Origin: Pseudomonadota bacterium
Lineage (GTDB): Bacteria; Pseudomonadota; Alphaproteobacteria; Rhizobiales; Rhizobiaceae
NCBI GenBank assembly: GCA_023399465.1
Contig: JAEWPB010000110.1
Coordinates: 1 to 64,000, forward strand
Direction of reading: 5' to 3'
Length of the DNA: 64,000 nucleotides
This document shows, piece after piece, positions 16,513 through 24,849 of this stretch (position 1 is the first letter of the stretch; each line of letters begins with the position of its first letter). Both the position numbers and the translations under genes were made by a program. The notes beneath the pieces are model-generated. The model ran no database searches. It worked only from the letters and a program-made list of their open reading frames with translations, and was not told the DNA's origin.

Positions 16513-18143
16513 TCAGGCTGACAGCGGCATTTCGGCTGGCACCGGCGGCGCCTTGCCGAGGATCACGTCAGCAATCTTTTCTGCAATCATGATGGTCGGG
16601 GCATTGGTGTTTCCGCCGACCAGGGTCGGCATCACCGAGGCGTCGACGACGCGCAGACCGGAAACACCGAAGACCCCCGGCACTGTTCATCGAGCACGGC
16701 CATGCGATCGGTCGAAACACCCATCTTGGCTGTGCCGACCGGATGATAGATCGTCTCGGCGTTGTTGCGGATCCATGCGTCCAGTTGTTCGTCGCTCTCG
16801 TTTTGCGCACCGGGCTCCAGCTCCTTGCCGAGATACGGCGCCATGGCGGATTGGCGCAGCACGTTGCGGGCGATCCGAACGCCGTCGCGCAGGACCTTGC
16901 GGTCGAGCTCGGACTGAAGATAGTTCGGCTGGATGGAAACGCTGTCGCGCGGGTCAGCGGAATTGAGCGTGATGCTGCCACGGCTCTCCGGCCGAAGCTG
17001 GCACACATGAACGGTAAAGCCATGTCCCGGCGAGGCCCCGCGACCATGGTCATAGAGAACAGCCGCCACGAAATGCATCTGCAAATCCGGTACCGCGACG
17101 TGTCCGGCGCTGCGCACGAACCCTCCGCTTTCCAGACCGTTGGATGTGCCTGGTCCCTTGCGCGTCGCGAGATAGCGTATTCCGCTCCTGAGCATCGCCA
17201 AGGGGTTCATCTCGCTATGCAGCGTGATCGGCTGCAGGCATCTGTTGATCACCGTGCAATCAAGATGATCCTGAAGGTTCTGGCCGACACCCGGCAGATG
17301 CGCGACGACGTTGATTCCCTTTGAACGAAGGTGTTCCGCGTCGCCAATGCCGGAGAGCATCAGAACCTGCGGCGTGTTGACCACCCCTCCCGAGAGGATG
17401 ACTTCACGTCCGGCAGAAGCCGTCTTCGTCTTGTTGCGCTGGATATACTCGACGCCCACGGCGCGCTTGCCATCGAGCAGCACGCGGGAGACCTGGGCGT
17501 TGATTTCGACCTTCAGGTTGGGACGATGCAGGACGGGACGCAGGTAGGCCACCGCCGTACTGCTTCGCTCACCGTTGCGCACGGTCAGCTGGTAGGGCCC
17601 GAAGCCCTCCTGCTGGGCACCGTTGAAATCGGCGGTACGCGGATATCCGGCCTGCACTCCCGCCTCGACAAAGGCAGGGAACAACGGATTGCCGGAAGGG
17701 GGATTGCTGACGCCGAGCGGGCCATCGCCGCCGTGGAAATCGTCGGCGCCGTTCACGTTGCCCTCGGAGCGACGGAAATAGGGGAGAACGTCGGCATAGC
17801 TCCAGCCGTTCAGGCCGAGCTGGCGCCAGTGGTCGTAGTCATGGGCATGGCCGCGAATATAGATCATGCCGTTGATCGATGAGGACCCGCCGAGCGCCTT
17901 GCCGCGTGGCCAGTAGAGGCGGCGATTGTTCAACTGCTCCTGCGGCTCCGTATGCAGGTACCAGTTGCCGCGCTTTCCGCCGAGCAGCTTGATGACGCCG
18001 GCCGGCATCTTGAAAAAGATATGCCCGTCGCTGCCACCGGCTTCGAGGAGCAGCACCCGGTTGCTCGGGTCTGCCGAAAGCCGGTTTGCCAGCACACAGC
18101 CAGCGCTCCCCGCGCCGACGATGATATAGTCGAACTGTTCCAT
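16513..18143 (-). pseudogene. GMC alcohol dehydrogenase with a C-terminal frameshift
   Basis: From ATG 18143 (or ATG 18146) the frame gives a GMC oxidoreductase: FDYIIVGAGSAGCVLANRLS for FAD binding, PRGKALGGSSSINGMIYIRG, LSGGVVNTPQVLMLSGIG and the catalytic His in IYHPVGTAKMG. At the run of five G (plus-strand C at 16674-16678) the frame breaks and stops at 16632. The next frame continues with the missing end: VFGVSGLRVVDAS, then VGGNTNAPTIMIAEKIAD, to a stop at 16513. That tail carries the second active-site residue (Asn). QxRVxGVxGLR in intact relatives suggests two extra G. If real, the enzyme lacks its tail; a sequencing error in the homopolymer is equally possible. An intact protein (about 541 residues) would be an AlkJ/choline-dehydrogenase-like alcohol oxidiser acting just after the P450. 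Confidence 0.85.
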
Positions 18144-18223
18144 CATTTGTTCCCTCCCCACGTCTTGGGGACGCGCCGTTTTCGTGCGCGTCCCGCTGCG
18201 ATCGCGTTTGTGTTGTCGCCGGC

Positions 18224-18403
18224 CTATCCTTCGTAGAGGACGTAGCCCTGCCGGGTTTCGCCACAGGCCGGACAGAACCAGCCGTCGGGCAGGTCCGCGA
18301 AGCGGGTTCCGGGCGCGATGCCGTTCTCCGCATCGCCGAGTGCTTCGTCGTAGATCTCGCCGCAGGTTATGCACTGCCACTTCTGGAAGGGTGTTTCAGA
18401 CAT
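18224..18403 (-). CDS. Rubredoxin
   Basis: A 59-residue protein on the minus strand. It reads MSETPFQKWQCITCGEIYDE at the start, then GTRFADLPDGWFCPACGETR and ends GYVLYEG. The two CxxC pairs (CITC and CPAC) spaced as in rubredoxins bind one Fe. TTCCTCC in the plus strand gives GGAGGAATATCGG before the ATG. It lies 18 bases after the P450 stop and about 80 bases before the GMC gene. Rubredoxins such as AlkG pass electrons to alkane hydroxylases; here it could serve the P450, the GMC enzyme or an enzyme elsewhere. The island also has its own [2Fe-2S] ferredoxin, so this carrier is a second one. Confidence 0.92.
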   Translation of the reverse strand: MSETPFQKWQCITCGEIYDEALGDAENGIAPGTRFADLPDGWFCPACGETRQGYVLYEG

Positions 18404-18421
18404 CCGATATTCCTCCAGTCC

Positions 18422-19708
18422 TCAGGCGCTCATCTCGAAGCGGATCGGAACGTGCTTCGGCCCGCAGACGAACTCGGATTCCGTCATCTTTGGCGTGCCG
18501 GTGAACGAGACGCTCTCGAGCCGCGGAAGCAATTCCTCCCAGAACATCCGCATTTCGAGACGCGCGAGATGCTGCCCCAGGCAGATGTGCTGGCCAAAGC
18601 CGAAGCCGATGTGGCGGTTAGGCTTGCGATCGATCTTGAAGGTGTAGGGATCCTCGAAGACTTCCTCGTCGCGGTTGCCCGAGATGTAGGAGATGTAGAG
18701 CAGGTCGCCCTTCTTGATCTTGCGACCACGCAGTTCATAGTCCTCGGCTGCGGACCGGACGAACTGCTGCACGGGGCTCGCCCAGCGGATCGATTCCTCG
18801 ATGAAGCCGGGAATGAGGGAGTGGTCGGCCTTCAACCGTGCGAGCAGTTCGGGATTTTCAGCCAGCTTCCACATGGATGTGGCGGTGGTTGCCGACGTTG
18901 TGTCATGGCCGGCCGTCGACGTGATCACGAGATAGGAGATCATTGCCCGGTCGTCCATCGGGCAGCCATTGACCTTGCCGTTGGCGATCATCGAGATCAG
19001 GTCGCCACGCGGGCAACCGCGGCGGTCAGCGATTTCCTTGTCGTAGTATTCCTTGAACTCCTTGTAGACGATGTCCCAGGTCTTGATGATCTCGGTGGGA
19101 TCGGTGAGGTTGGCGCCGGGACGCATCAGGTCCGGGTCCGCATACGAGAAGAGCCAGCCGGTAAGGCGCAGCATCTTGGCGTGATCCTCCTCGGGAACGC
19201 CGATCAGCTTCATCACGACCTCAAGCGGATAGTGGAAGGCGATATCGCGGGCAAAATCGCAAGCGGGGGCCATCCCCGCCATCCGGTTCACATACTTGCG
19301 CGCGGTTTCACGCACCTGCGCCTCGAGCGGGGCGATATTCTGGGGCATGAACTGGTCGGCGGTCACCGCGCGATAGGCTGTGTGCTCGGGCGGATCCATA
19401 TGGACGAGCGTACGGAAAATATGCGGCAGGCCACCGGTATATTCCCGCATCAGATGTTCGGCGCCCTGCGAAGCAAGGGTCTTTGAGCGGACCGAACTGT
19501 TGAACAGGTGGTCCTGACGGGTGATCTCGCGAATGTCGTCATATTTGGTCACGATCCAGTGGGGATCGTATCCCGGCACCTCGGCCTTCGAGAGTGGGTA
19601 TTCCTGCCGGAGCTTCTTGAAGATGCCGTGGACGAGTCCGTCCTGGCCGAAGCTTGCAGGGTTGAAAACCGGAGCAATCAGCTCGGTAGGGATCAATTCA
19701 TCCGACAT
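18422..19708 (-). CDS. Cytochrome P450, P450terp (CYP108)-like
   Basis: The 428-residue soluble P450 has the I-helix oxygen motif TAGHDTTSAT, the ExxR pair in FIEESIRWASP and the haem loop FGFGQHICLGQHLARLE with Cys376 as ligand. Blocks GYDPHWIVTK, MDPPEHTAYR, ISGNRDEEVF and the C-terminal GPKHVPIRF agree with what I recall of P450terp, which hydroxylates alpha-terpineol. It is a bacterial class I P450 needing a ferredoxin and reductase; both are encoded divergently at 20763-22333. It leads an operon with rubredoxin, GMC dehydrogenase, acyl-CoA dehydrogenase, ligase and nitroreductase. Subfamily and substrate would need alignment and assay. Confidence 0.93.
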   Translation of the reverse strand: MSDELIPTELIAPVFNPASFGQDGLVHGIFKKLRQEYPLSKAEVPGYDPHWIVTKYDDIREITRQDHLFNSSVRSKTLASQGAEHLMREYTGGLPHIFRTLVHMDPPEHTAYRAVTADQFMPQNIAPLEAQVRETARKYVNRMAGMAPACDFARDIAFHYPLEVVMKLIGVPEEDHAKMLRLTGWLFSYADPDLMRPGANLTDPTEIIKTWDIVYKEFKEYYDKEIADRRGCPRGDLISMIANGKVNGCPMDDRAMISYLVITSTAGHDTTSATTATSMWKLAENPELLARLKADHSLIPGFIEESIRWASPVQQFVRSAAEDYELRGRKIKKGDLLYISYISGNRDEEVFEDPYTFKIDRKPNRHIGFGFGQHICLGQHLARLEMRMFWEELLPRLESVSFTGTPKMTESEFVCGPKHVPIRFEMSA

Positions 19709-19771
19709 CTAGAACCTCCTCATTCGTCGTGTGGATCGTTTTCCGGCCGTTCTCCGGCCTCCCGGACCGAC

Positions 19772-19817
19772 ATCTAACCCGCCGGTATGTTGCGGAGAGC
19801 CATTCCAAAGTTTGGGG
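19772..19817 (-). promoter_or_regulatory. Candidate activator box plus -10 for the P450 operon
   Basis: On the minus strand CCCCAAACTTTGGAATGG (19817-19800) contains the perfect palindrome CCAAACTTTGG. TTAGAT (19777-19772) follows the box after exactly 22 bases. It lies in the 181-base gap between the divergent P450 and SDR genes. It may control the P450 side only; no equivalent box in plus orientation was seen for the SDR side. Confidence 0.45.
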
Positions 19818-19889
19818 TCCGACATCTTTGCCGCCTCTAAGACGGGGTTCAGGGAAGCGACGATGACATCTCGTCGGGAGGATTTTGAA

Positions 19890-20720
19890 ATGATCGCGAC
19901 TGAATATCTGAGGGCCGGCGCACTGAAGGGCTGCGTCGCCTTTGTGACCGGCGGCGGAAGTGGCGTGAACCTCGGGATCGGAGAAACGCTCGCGGCACTG
20001 GGGGCCGATGTCGCGATTTGCGGCCGCACGCAGGCAAAGCTCGATAAGGGCCTGGAGACACTTTCGCGCCATGGCGGACGCGTGTTCGGGACGGTCGCCG
20101 ATGTTCGCGACTACGAAGCGGTCAAGTCGGCAATGGAGCGTTGCCGCGAGGAACTTGGCCCGATCAGCTTTCTCGTCTGCGGCGCCGCGGGCAATTTCGT
20201 GGCGTCAGCAGAAAAGATCAGTTCGAACGGTTTCAAGACCGTGGTCGACATCGACCTGGTCGGGGCATTCCATGCCAGTCGCGCGGCGTTCGACCAGTTG
20301 AAGCAGACCAGAGGCTCGGTTCTGTTCATATCAGGAGGCCAGTCGTACGTGCCCTTCGCCTTCCAGGCGCATGTGGGCGCGGCCAAGGCCGGGATCGACA
20401 ATCTGATGATGAACCTGGCGCTCGAATGGGGTCGCTTCGGGATCCGCGCCAACAGCATCGTTCCCGGCCCCATCGAAGGCACGAAGGGGATGGAGGTCCT
20501 TGGCGGCGACAGCGCCGAGGACGTCTGGCGCACGATGACCCCTCTTGGACGTATGGGAAAACGCGAAGAGATCGGCGCCGTTGCCGCCTTTCTGGCAACG
20601 CCGCTTGCCGCCTACATCAGCGGCGCACGTATCGCGGTCGATGGCGGCCAGAACCTCACCGGCTCGCATGTCTTCAATGTCATGGCCAGCAAGGCCCTTG
20701 CGGAAGCAGCGCAGTCCTGA
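19890..20720 (+). CDS. SDR, 2,4-dienoyl-CoA reductase-like
   Basis: The 276-residue protein starts at ATG 19890 after GGGAGGATTTTGAA. GCVAFVTGGGSGVNLGIGET is the cofactor loop, and CGAAGNFVASAEKISSNGFK is the N-A-G-like segment. At the usual YxxxK site it reads HVGAAKAGIDNLMMNLALEWG: the Lys is present but the Tyr is not. 2,4-Dienoyl-CoA reductases also lack the Tyr at this site, so this supports that function: NADPH-dependent removal of a conjugated double bond, useful for unsaturated terpenoid or fatty chains. It heads a plus-strand operon with the ferredoxin reductase, ferredoxin and enoyl-CoA hydratase. Confidence 0.82.
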   Translation: MIATEYLRAGALKGCVAFVTGGGSGVNLGIGETLAALGADVAICGRTQAKLDKGLETLSRHGGRVFGTVADVRDYEAVKSAMERCREELGPISFLVCGAAGNFVASAEKISSNGFKTVVDIDLVGAFHASRAAFDQLKQTRGSVLFISGGQSYVPFAFQAHVGAAKAGIDNLMMNLALEWGRFGIRANSIVPGPIEGTKGMEVLGGDSAEDVWRTMTPLGRMGKREEIGAVAAFLATPLAAYISGARIAVDGGQNLTGSHVFNVMASKALAEAAQS

Positions 20721-20762
20721 CCGCTTCGTCACCGTCAAAAATCACCATTCGAGAGCATCATC

Positions 20763-21989
20763 ATGAACAAGCGGATTGTCATTGTCGGCGCGGGTCACGC
20801 AGGTGGAACGCTTGCCGCCTTGCTGCGGCAGTTCGGACATAAGGGGGCGATCGTGCTCATCGGGGCCGAACCCGAATTGCCCTACCAGCGACCACCTCTT
20901 TCCAAGGCCTACCTCAAGGGCGTGGCCGAACGCGCCGCTCTGCTGCTGAAGCCGGCGAATTTCTATGCGGAGAAGAACATCGAACTGCTGCTGGATGCTG
21001 AAGTCACCGGCATTGACGCCGGGGCGAGAGCCGTCGCCCTGTCATGTGGCGAGACGATTTCCTACGACATCCTCGTGCTGGCGACCGGCGCGCGGCCGCG
21101 ACCTCTGGCGGTTCCCGGCGCCGAACTGCCCGGCATCCATGTACTGCGCAGCATTGCCGACGCCGACAACATGATCAGTTGCCTCAAGCCCGGCTCGAAA
21201 CTGGCGATCATCGGCGGCGGCTATGTCGGCCTGGAGGTCGCGGCATCGGCGCGCGCGCTCGGCTGCGACGTGACCGTCATCGAACGCGAAGCGCGGGTTC
21301 TGGCGCGGGTTGCAAGCGAGGAACTCTCGAGTTTCTTCGTGAAGCGCCATCAGGCCGAAGGCGTCGAGTTTCGCTGTTCCGCGCTGGTCGAGACGATCGA
21401 ACGGGACCGCGTGGGAGCGGTAACGGGGCTGCACCTCTCCGACGGCTCCAGGATCGCGGCGGATTGCATCCTGGCGGGGATCGGCGCCCTGCCGAACCTC
21501 GAACTGGCGCAGACCGCCGGTCTCGATTGTGACCAGGGCATTCTCGTTGACGAGGAGGCTCGTACCTCCGCTCCGGACATCTTTGCGATCGGTGACGTGA
21601 CCCGACGTCCGCTCTCCCTCTATGACGGTCGACTGCACCGGATCGAAAGCGTGCCGAATGCGCTCGAACAGGCGCGCATCGTTGCCAGCGTTCTGACCGG
21701 ACGTCCCTTGCCGAAACCCGAGGTGCCCTGGTTCTGGTCCGATCAGTACGAACTGAAACTCCAGATCGCCGGCCTGCCAATCGATGCAACGCGAACCGTG
21801 CTGCGCGGAAGCGCCGAAGCCGGCTCGTTTTCCCTCTTCCACCTCCGCGACAACCGGGTGCGGGCGGTCGAGGCCGTCAATGCGCCGGCTGATTTCATGG
21901 CGGCAAAGCAATGGATTGCGGCTGGCACCGAAGTGCCGGTGGAGAGGTTGTCGGACACCGCCATCGCGATAATGGACCTGCTGAACTGA
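20763..21989 (+). CDS. Ferredoxin reductase (putidaredoxin reductase type)
   Basis: A 408-residue FAD/NAD protein. The N-terminus KRIVIVGAGHAGGTLAALLR binds FAD, YQRPPLSKAYL is typical of the CamA group, LAIIGGGYVGLEVAASARAL binds NAD(P)H, and DIFAIGDVT is the second FAD motif. It takes electrons from NADH and passes them to the ferredoxin encoded 20 bases downstream, which feeds the P450 at 18422-19708. Length and motifs are those of P450 and Rieske-oxygenase reductases. Starts at ATG 20763. Confidence 0.93.
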   Translation: MNKRIVIVGAGHAGGTLAALLRQFGHKGAIVLIGAEPELPYQRPPLSKAYLKGVAERAALLLKPANFYAEKNIELLLDAEVTGIDAGARAVALSCGETISYDILVLATGARPRPLAVPGAELPGIHVLRSIADADNMISCLKPGSKLAIIGGGYVGLEVAASARALGCDVTVIEREARVLARVASEELSSFFVKRHQAEGVEFRCSALVETIERDRVGAVTGLHLSDGSRIAADCILAGIGALPNLELAQTAGLDCDQGILVDEEARTSAPDIFAIGDVTRRPLSLYDGRLHRIESVPNALEQARIVASVLTGRPLPKPEVPWFWSDQYELKLQIAGLPIDATRTVLRGSAEAGSFSLFHLRDNRVRAVEAVNAPADFMAAKQWIAAGTEVPVERLSDTAIAIMDLLN

Positions 21990-22009
21990 AGGCGGGAAGG
22001 GGAGGGAAA

Positions 22010-22333
22010 ATGGTGAGGATTTCGTTTGTTACGGCGAGTGGCGAAACAACCAGCGTCGAGGTGGAAACCGGTATTTCCGTCATGGAAGCGGCTACCCGCA
22101 ACGATATCGAGGGGATCATCGGTGATTGTGGCGGAGCATGCAGCTGCGCGACCTGCCATGTCTATGTCGACGAGAACTGGGCAGACGGCACCGGAGCCGT
22201 CTCCTTCGTCGAAGAGCCGATGCTCGACTTCGTGGCGGCCGAACGGAAACCCACGTCACGTCTCTGCTGCCAGATCCAGGTTACCGAAGCACTCGACGGT
22301 CTCCGGATCCACATACCCGAAAACCAGCATTGA
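22010..22333 (+). CDS. [2Fe-2S] ferredoxin, putidaredoxin/terpredoxin-like
   Basis: A 107-residue ferredoxin. The cluster ligands are Cys40, Cys46 and Cys49 in DCGGACSCATCHVYV and Cys87 in SRLCCQI, the C-x5-C-x2-C-x37-C spacing of vertebrate-type P450 ferredoxins. The end of the protein (TEALDGLRIHIPENQH) resembles that of putidaredoxin. It starts at ATG 22010 behind AGGGGAGGG. It is the one-electron carrier between the reductase immediately upstream and the divergently encoded P450. Confidence 0.95.
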   Translation: MVRISFVTASGETTSVEVETGISVMEAATRNDIEGIIGDCGGACSCATCHVYVDENWADGTGAVSFVEEPMLDFVAAERKPTSRLCCQIQVTEALDGLRIHIPENQH

Positions 22334-22347
22334 TGGAGGAGCAGAAT

Positions 22348-23133
22348 ATGGACGACTACACGACGCTCGAGTTCTCGATCGAGGACAATCTCGCCCGGAT
22401 CACCCTGAACCGTCCGGAGGCGGCAAACGGCTTCAATGCGGTCATGGCGAAAGAACTCAGTGACGCCGCGCGCCGCTGCGACCTCGATCCGAACGTCAAG
22501 ACGGTGCTGCTGATGGGGAACGGCCGCTTCTTTTGTGGCGGCGGCGACCTGAAGGAAATGTCGCGTTATGGCGAGCAGAGCTCCGGGAAGCTGAAGGAGC
22601 TAGCCGACATCTTTCACAAGACGATCACCACCTTTGCTCACATGGATGCGACACTCGTTACTGCAGTCAACGGGATTGCGGCAGGTGCCGGTTTCAGTCT
22701 CGCTTTGATTGGCGATATCGTGATCGCGTCGGCCGGAACGACCTTCACCATGGCATATACGAAGGTCGGCCTCAGCCCTGATGGCGGCGCGACTTATATC
22801 CTGCCACGCCTTGTCGGCATGCGCCGCGCACAGGAACTGATCTACACCAACCGCCAGCTCTCGGCCGAGACGGCTCTTGAATGGGGCCTGCTGACGCAGG
22901 TCGTGCCGGAGGAAGAACTCGGCGCGGTAGCGCTAGGCACTGCACGGAAGCTGGCGAGCGGACCGGGCATGGCGCATGCCGGCGTGCGCAATCTGTTGCG
23001 AAACTCGTTCTCCAACTCTCTGGAGGTTCAGCTGGAGCTCGAGGCGCGTTCCATCAGCCGTTGCGCCGGATTTGCCGACGGCAGGGAAGGCATGCTCGCC
23101 TTCGTCGAAAAGCGCAGCCCGCGTTTCATCTAA
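22348..23133 (+). CDS. Enoyl-CoA hydratase/isomerase family protein (PaaG-like)
   Basis: A 261-residue crotonase-fold protein from ATG 22348, with GGAGGA before it. Oxyanion-hole segments are GRFFCGGGDLKEM and NGIAAGAGFSLALIGDIVIA. LSPDGGATYILPRLVG places an Asp where PaaG-type isomerases have their catalytic Asp rather than the hydratase Glu. It may therefore shift a double bond rather than add water. It ends the electron-transfer operon, and is different enough from the hydratase at 11202 to suggest another step. Confidence 0.87.
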   Translation: MDDYTTLEFSIEDNLARITLNRPEAANGFNAVMAKELSDAARRCDLDPNVKTVLLMGNGRFFCGGGDLKEMSRYGEQSSGKLKELADIFHKTITTFAHMDATLVTAVNGIAAGAGFSLALIGDIVIASAGTTFTMAYTKVGLSPDGGATYILPRLVGMRRAQELIYTNRQLSAETALEWGLLTQVVPEEELGAVALGTARKLASGPGMAHAGVRNLLRNSFSNSLEVQLELEARSISRCAGFADGREGMLAFVEKRSPRFI

Positions 23134-23544
23134 GCTTCCCCGTTCGGGGCGAGCCCGCCTTCGGGGGATAGCCGGGAGAGGGGATGTTGCCCCCCGGCAC
23201 CCCGGGGCATGGCTGCGCCGGAAGATCGGACGCAGCCCTGGACGGCATCACAGCGTCCGCTGCACGGCGGTGAACGCTCACCCGCCTCGAATGTGATCGG
23301 AAAAGGCCGAGAAGGCCTTTTCCGTCCGATGGGTCCTCACTTTGACGTCGTCATGCTCCGGTGGGCTGAATGGACGTCATGGCAGACCGCTGCGCAGCTA
23401 CACAAGGCCGCGCATCGGGCCCGGTTGATGCCCGGATCGATGCCAGGGCAGGGCCGCAAGCTTTCCTTCCATCCTCGATCCTGATCGAGGGAAGTGACGC
23501 ATTCACGCTTTCGTCAAAATGAAATTTTCATCTTGCGCTGCAGC
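23134..23544. other. Non-coding gap between hydratase and RND efflux genes
   Basis: No convincing gene is seen; a 91-codon plus frame at 23209-23484 has no good ribosome site and no recognisable motif. The gap holds CCCCG-TT-CGGGG just after the hydratase stop, a perfect 11-bp hairpin CGGAAAAGGCC/GGCCTTTTCCG at 23298-23324 (loop GAGAA), and CCTCGATC/GATCGAGG at 23473-23490. The middle one looks like a terminator usable from either side. Confidence 0.6.
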
Positions 23545-23566
23545 TTACATACAAATACGTCTGTAA
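23545..23566. promoter_or_regulatory. Candidate operator for the RND-pump TetR repressor
   Basis: A 22-bp imperfect palindrome with arms TTACATAC and GTCTGTAA ahead of the adaptor gene, 55 bases before its ATG. The outer five bases match perfectly (TTACA/TGTAA). The half-site ACATACA recalls the operator of E. coli AcrR. The TetR-family gene closing this operon is the obvious ligand-responsive repressor. Confidence 0.5.
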
Positions 23567-23620
23567 AAAATTTCCTCCCACTCTTTGCCTAAAGAGCGCG
23601 GTCATTCAAGTGGAGCTCGC

Positions 23621-24838
23621 ATGCGTTTTACTGCACCATCCATTGCCGTCATCATGGCCGGCCTCGTCCTCGTCGGCTGCCAGAAGGAAGAAGCCGGAGC
23701 ACCGCCGCAGATGCCGCCGTCGCCCGTGGGCGTGGTCACGACCAAGGCCGAAGCCCTGCCGATCAACAACGAGCTGCCTGGCCGCATTGCACCGACGCGC
23801 CTCGCCGAAGTTCGCCCGCGCGTATCCGGCATTCTCGTCGAGCGCGTGTTCGAGCAGGGATCGCTGGTGAAGGAGGGCGACGTCCTCTATCGCATCGACC
23901 CCGCGCCGTTCCAGGTCGAGGTCGACAAGGCGGACGGAAACCTGCGCCGGGCGAAGGCCGCCCAGCTTCAGGCCCGACAGACCGCCGACCGTCAGGAGCA
24001 GCTTCGCAAGTCGAATGTCTCGAGCGCCCAGCAGTATGACGAGGCGTTCGCCCAGCTCGCACAGGCCGACGCCGAAGTGGCCGTCGCCGAAGCGGGCCTC
24101 GCGGCTGCGAAGCTGAACCTGCAGTATGCAAGCGTGACCGCGCCGATCAGCGGTCGCATCGGCCGTGCGCTGATCACCGAAGGCGCGCTCGTCAGCGCCA
24201 ACGGCGCCGAAGCTCTGGCAACTATCCAGCAGCTCGATCCTGTTTATGCCGACTTCACGCAGTCGGCGACCGACCTCATCCGCCTGCGCAAGGCGCTGCA
24301 GGACGGCGATTTGATGAGCGATGAGAACTCCGCCGAAGTGAAGCTGCTGTTCGACGACGGCACTGCCTACGAAAAGACCGGCAAGCTGCTGTTCTCCGAA
24401 GCGGCCGTGGACACGACCACCGGCCAGGTAACGCTGCGCGGCGAGTTCCCCAACCCCGACAACGACCTGCTGCCGGGCATGTATGTTCGCGTCCAGATCC
24501 AGCAGGGTATCGAGAAGGACGCGATCGCGGTGCCGCAGCAGGCGGTCCAGCGCGATACCTCGGGCAGCGCCCAGGTCTATGTCGTCAACGCCGAGAATGT
24601 CGTCGAAATCCGCCGCATCAACGTCGGCCGCGCAATCGACCAGCGCTGGGTTGTTTCCAGCGGCCTGCAGCCTGGCGAGAAGATCATCGTCGAGGGCTTC
24701 CAGAAGGCACGTCCGGGCAGCGTGGTCGCGCCGTCCGAATGGAAGCCGGGCAATGAGGCCGCGGGCAGTGCAGGCGAGAGCGCCGGTACGCAGCCGGCGA
24801 AAGATGCGAAGGCCGAACCGGCCACCGCCGCGAACTGA
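23621..24838 (+). CDS. RND efflux pump periplasmic adaptor (MexA/AcrA family)
   Basis: A 405-residue adaptor. MAGLVLVGC is a lipoprotein signal with the lipobox Cys; the mature protein would be anchored to the inner membrane. ELPGRIAPTRLAEVRPRVSG and LVKEGDVLYRIDPAPFQVEV form the lipoyl half-domain, a coiled coil (AKAAQLQARQTADRQEQLRK and on) follows, and LQYASVTAPISGRIGRALIT is the second lipoyl half. It links the permease encoded 11 bases downstream to an outer-membrane channel, which is not encoded here. ATG 23621 follows GTGGAGCTCGC. Confidence 0.93.
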   Translation: MRFTAPSIAVIMAGLVLVGCQKEEAGAPPQMPPSPVGVVTTKAEALPINNELPGRIAPTRLAEVRPRVSGILVERVFEQGSLVKEGDVLYRIDPAPFQVEVDKADGNLRRAKAAQLQARQTADRQEQLRKSNVSSAQQYDEAFAQLAQADAEVAVAEAGLAAAKLNLQYASVTAPISGRIGRALITEGALVSANGAEALATIQQLDPVYADFTQSATDLIRLRKALQDGDLMSDENSAEVKLLFDDGTAYEKTGKLLFSEAAVDTTTGQVTLRGEFPNPDNDLLPGMYVRVQIQQGIEKDAIAVPQQAVQRDTSGSAQVYVVNAENVVEIRRINVGRAIDQRWVVSSGLQPGEKIIVEGFQKARPGSVVAPSEWKPGNEAAGSAGESAGTQPAKDAKAEPATAAN

Positions 24839-24849
24839 GGTCCTGACCA

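Noticed and set aside
23209..23484. A 91-codon plus-strand frame in the gap before the RND genes
   Set aside because: No ribosome site, no motif, and it overlaps hairpin-forming sequence.
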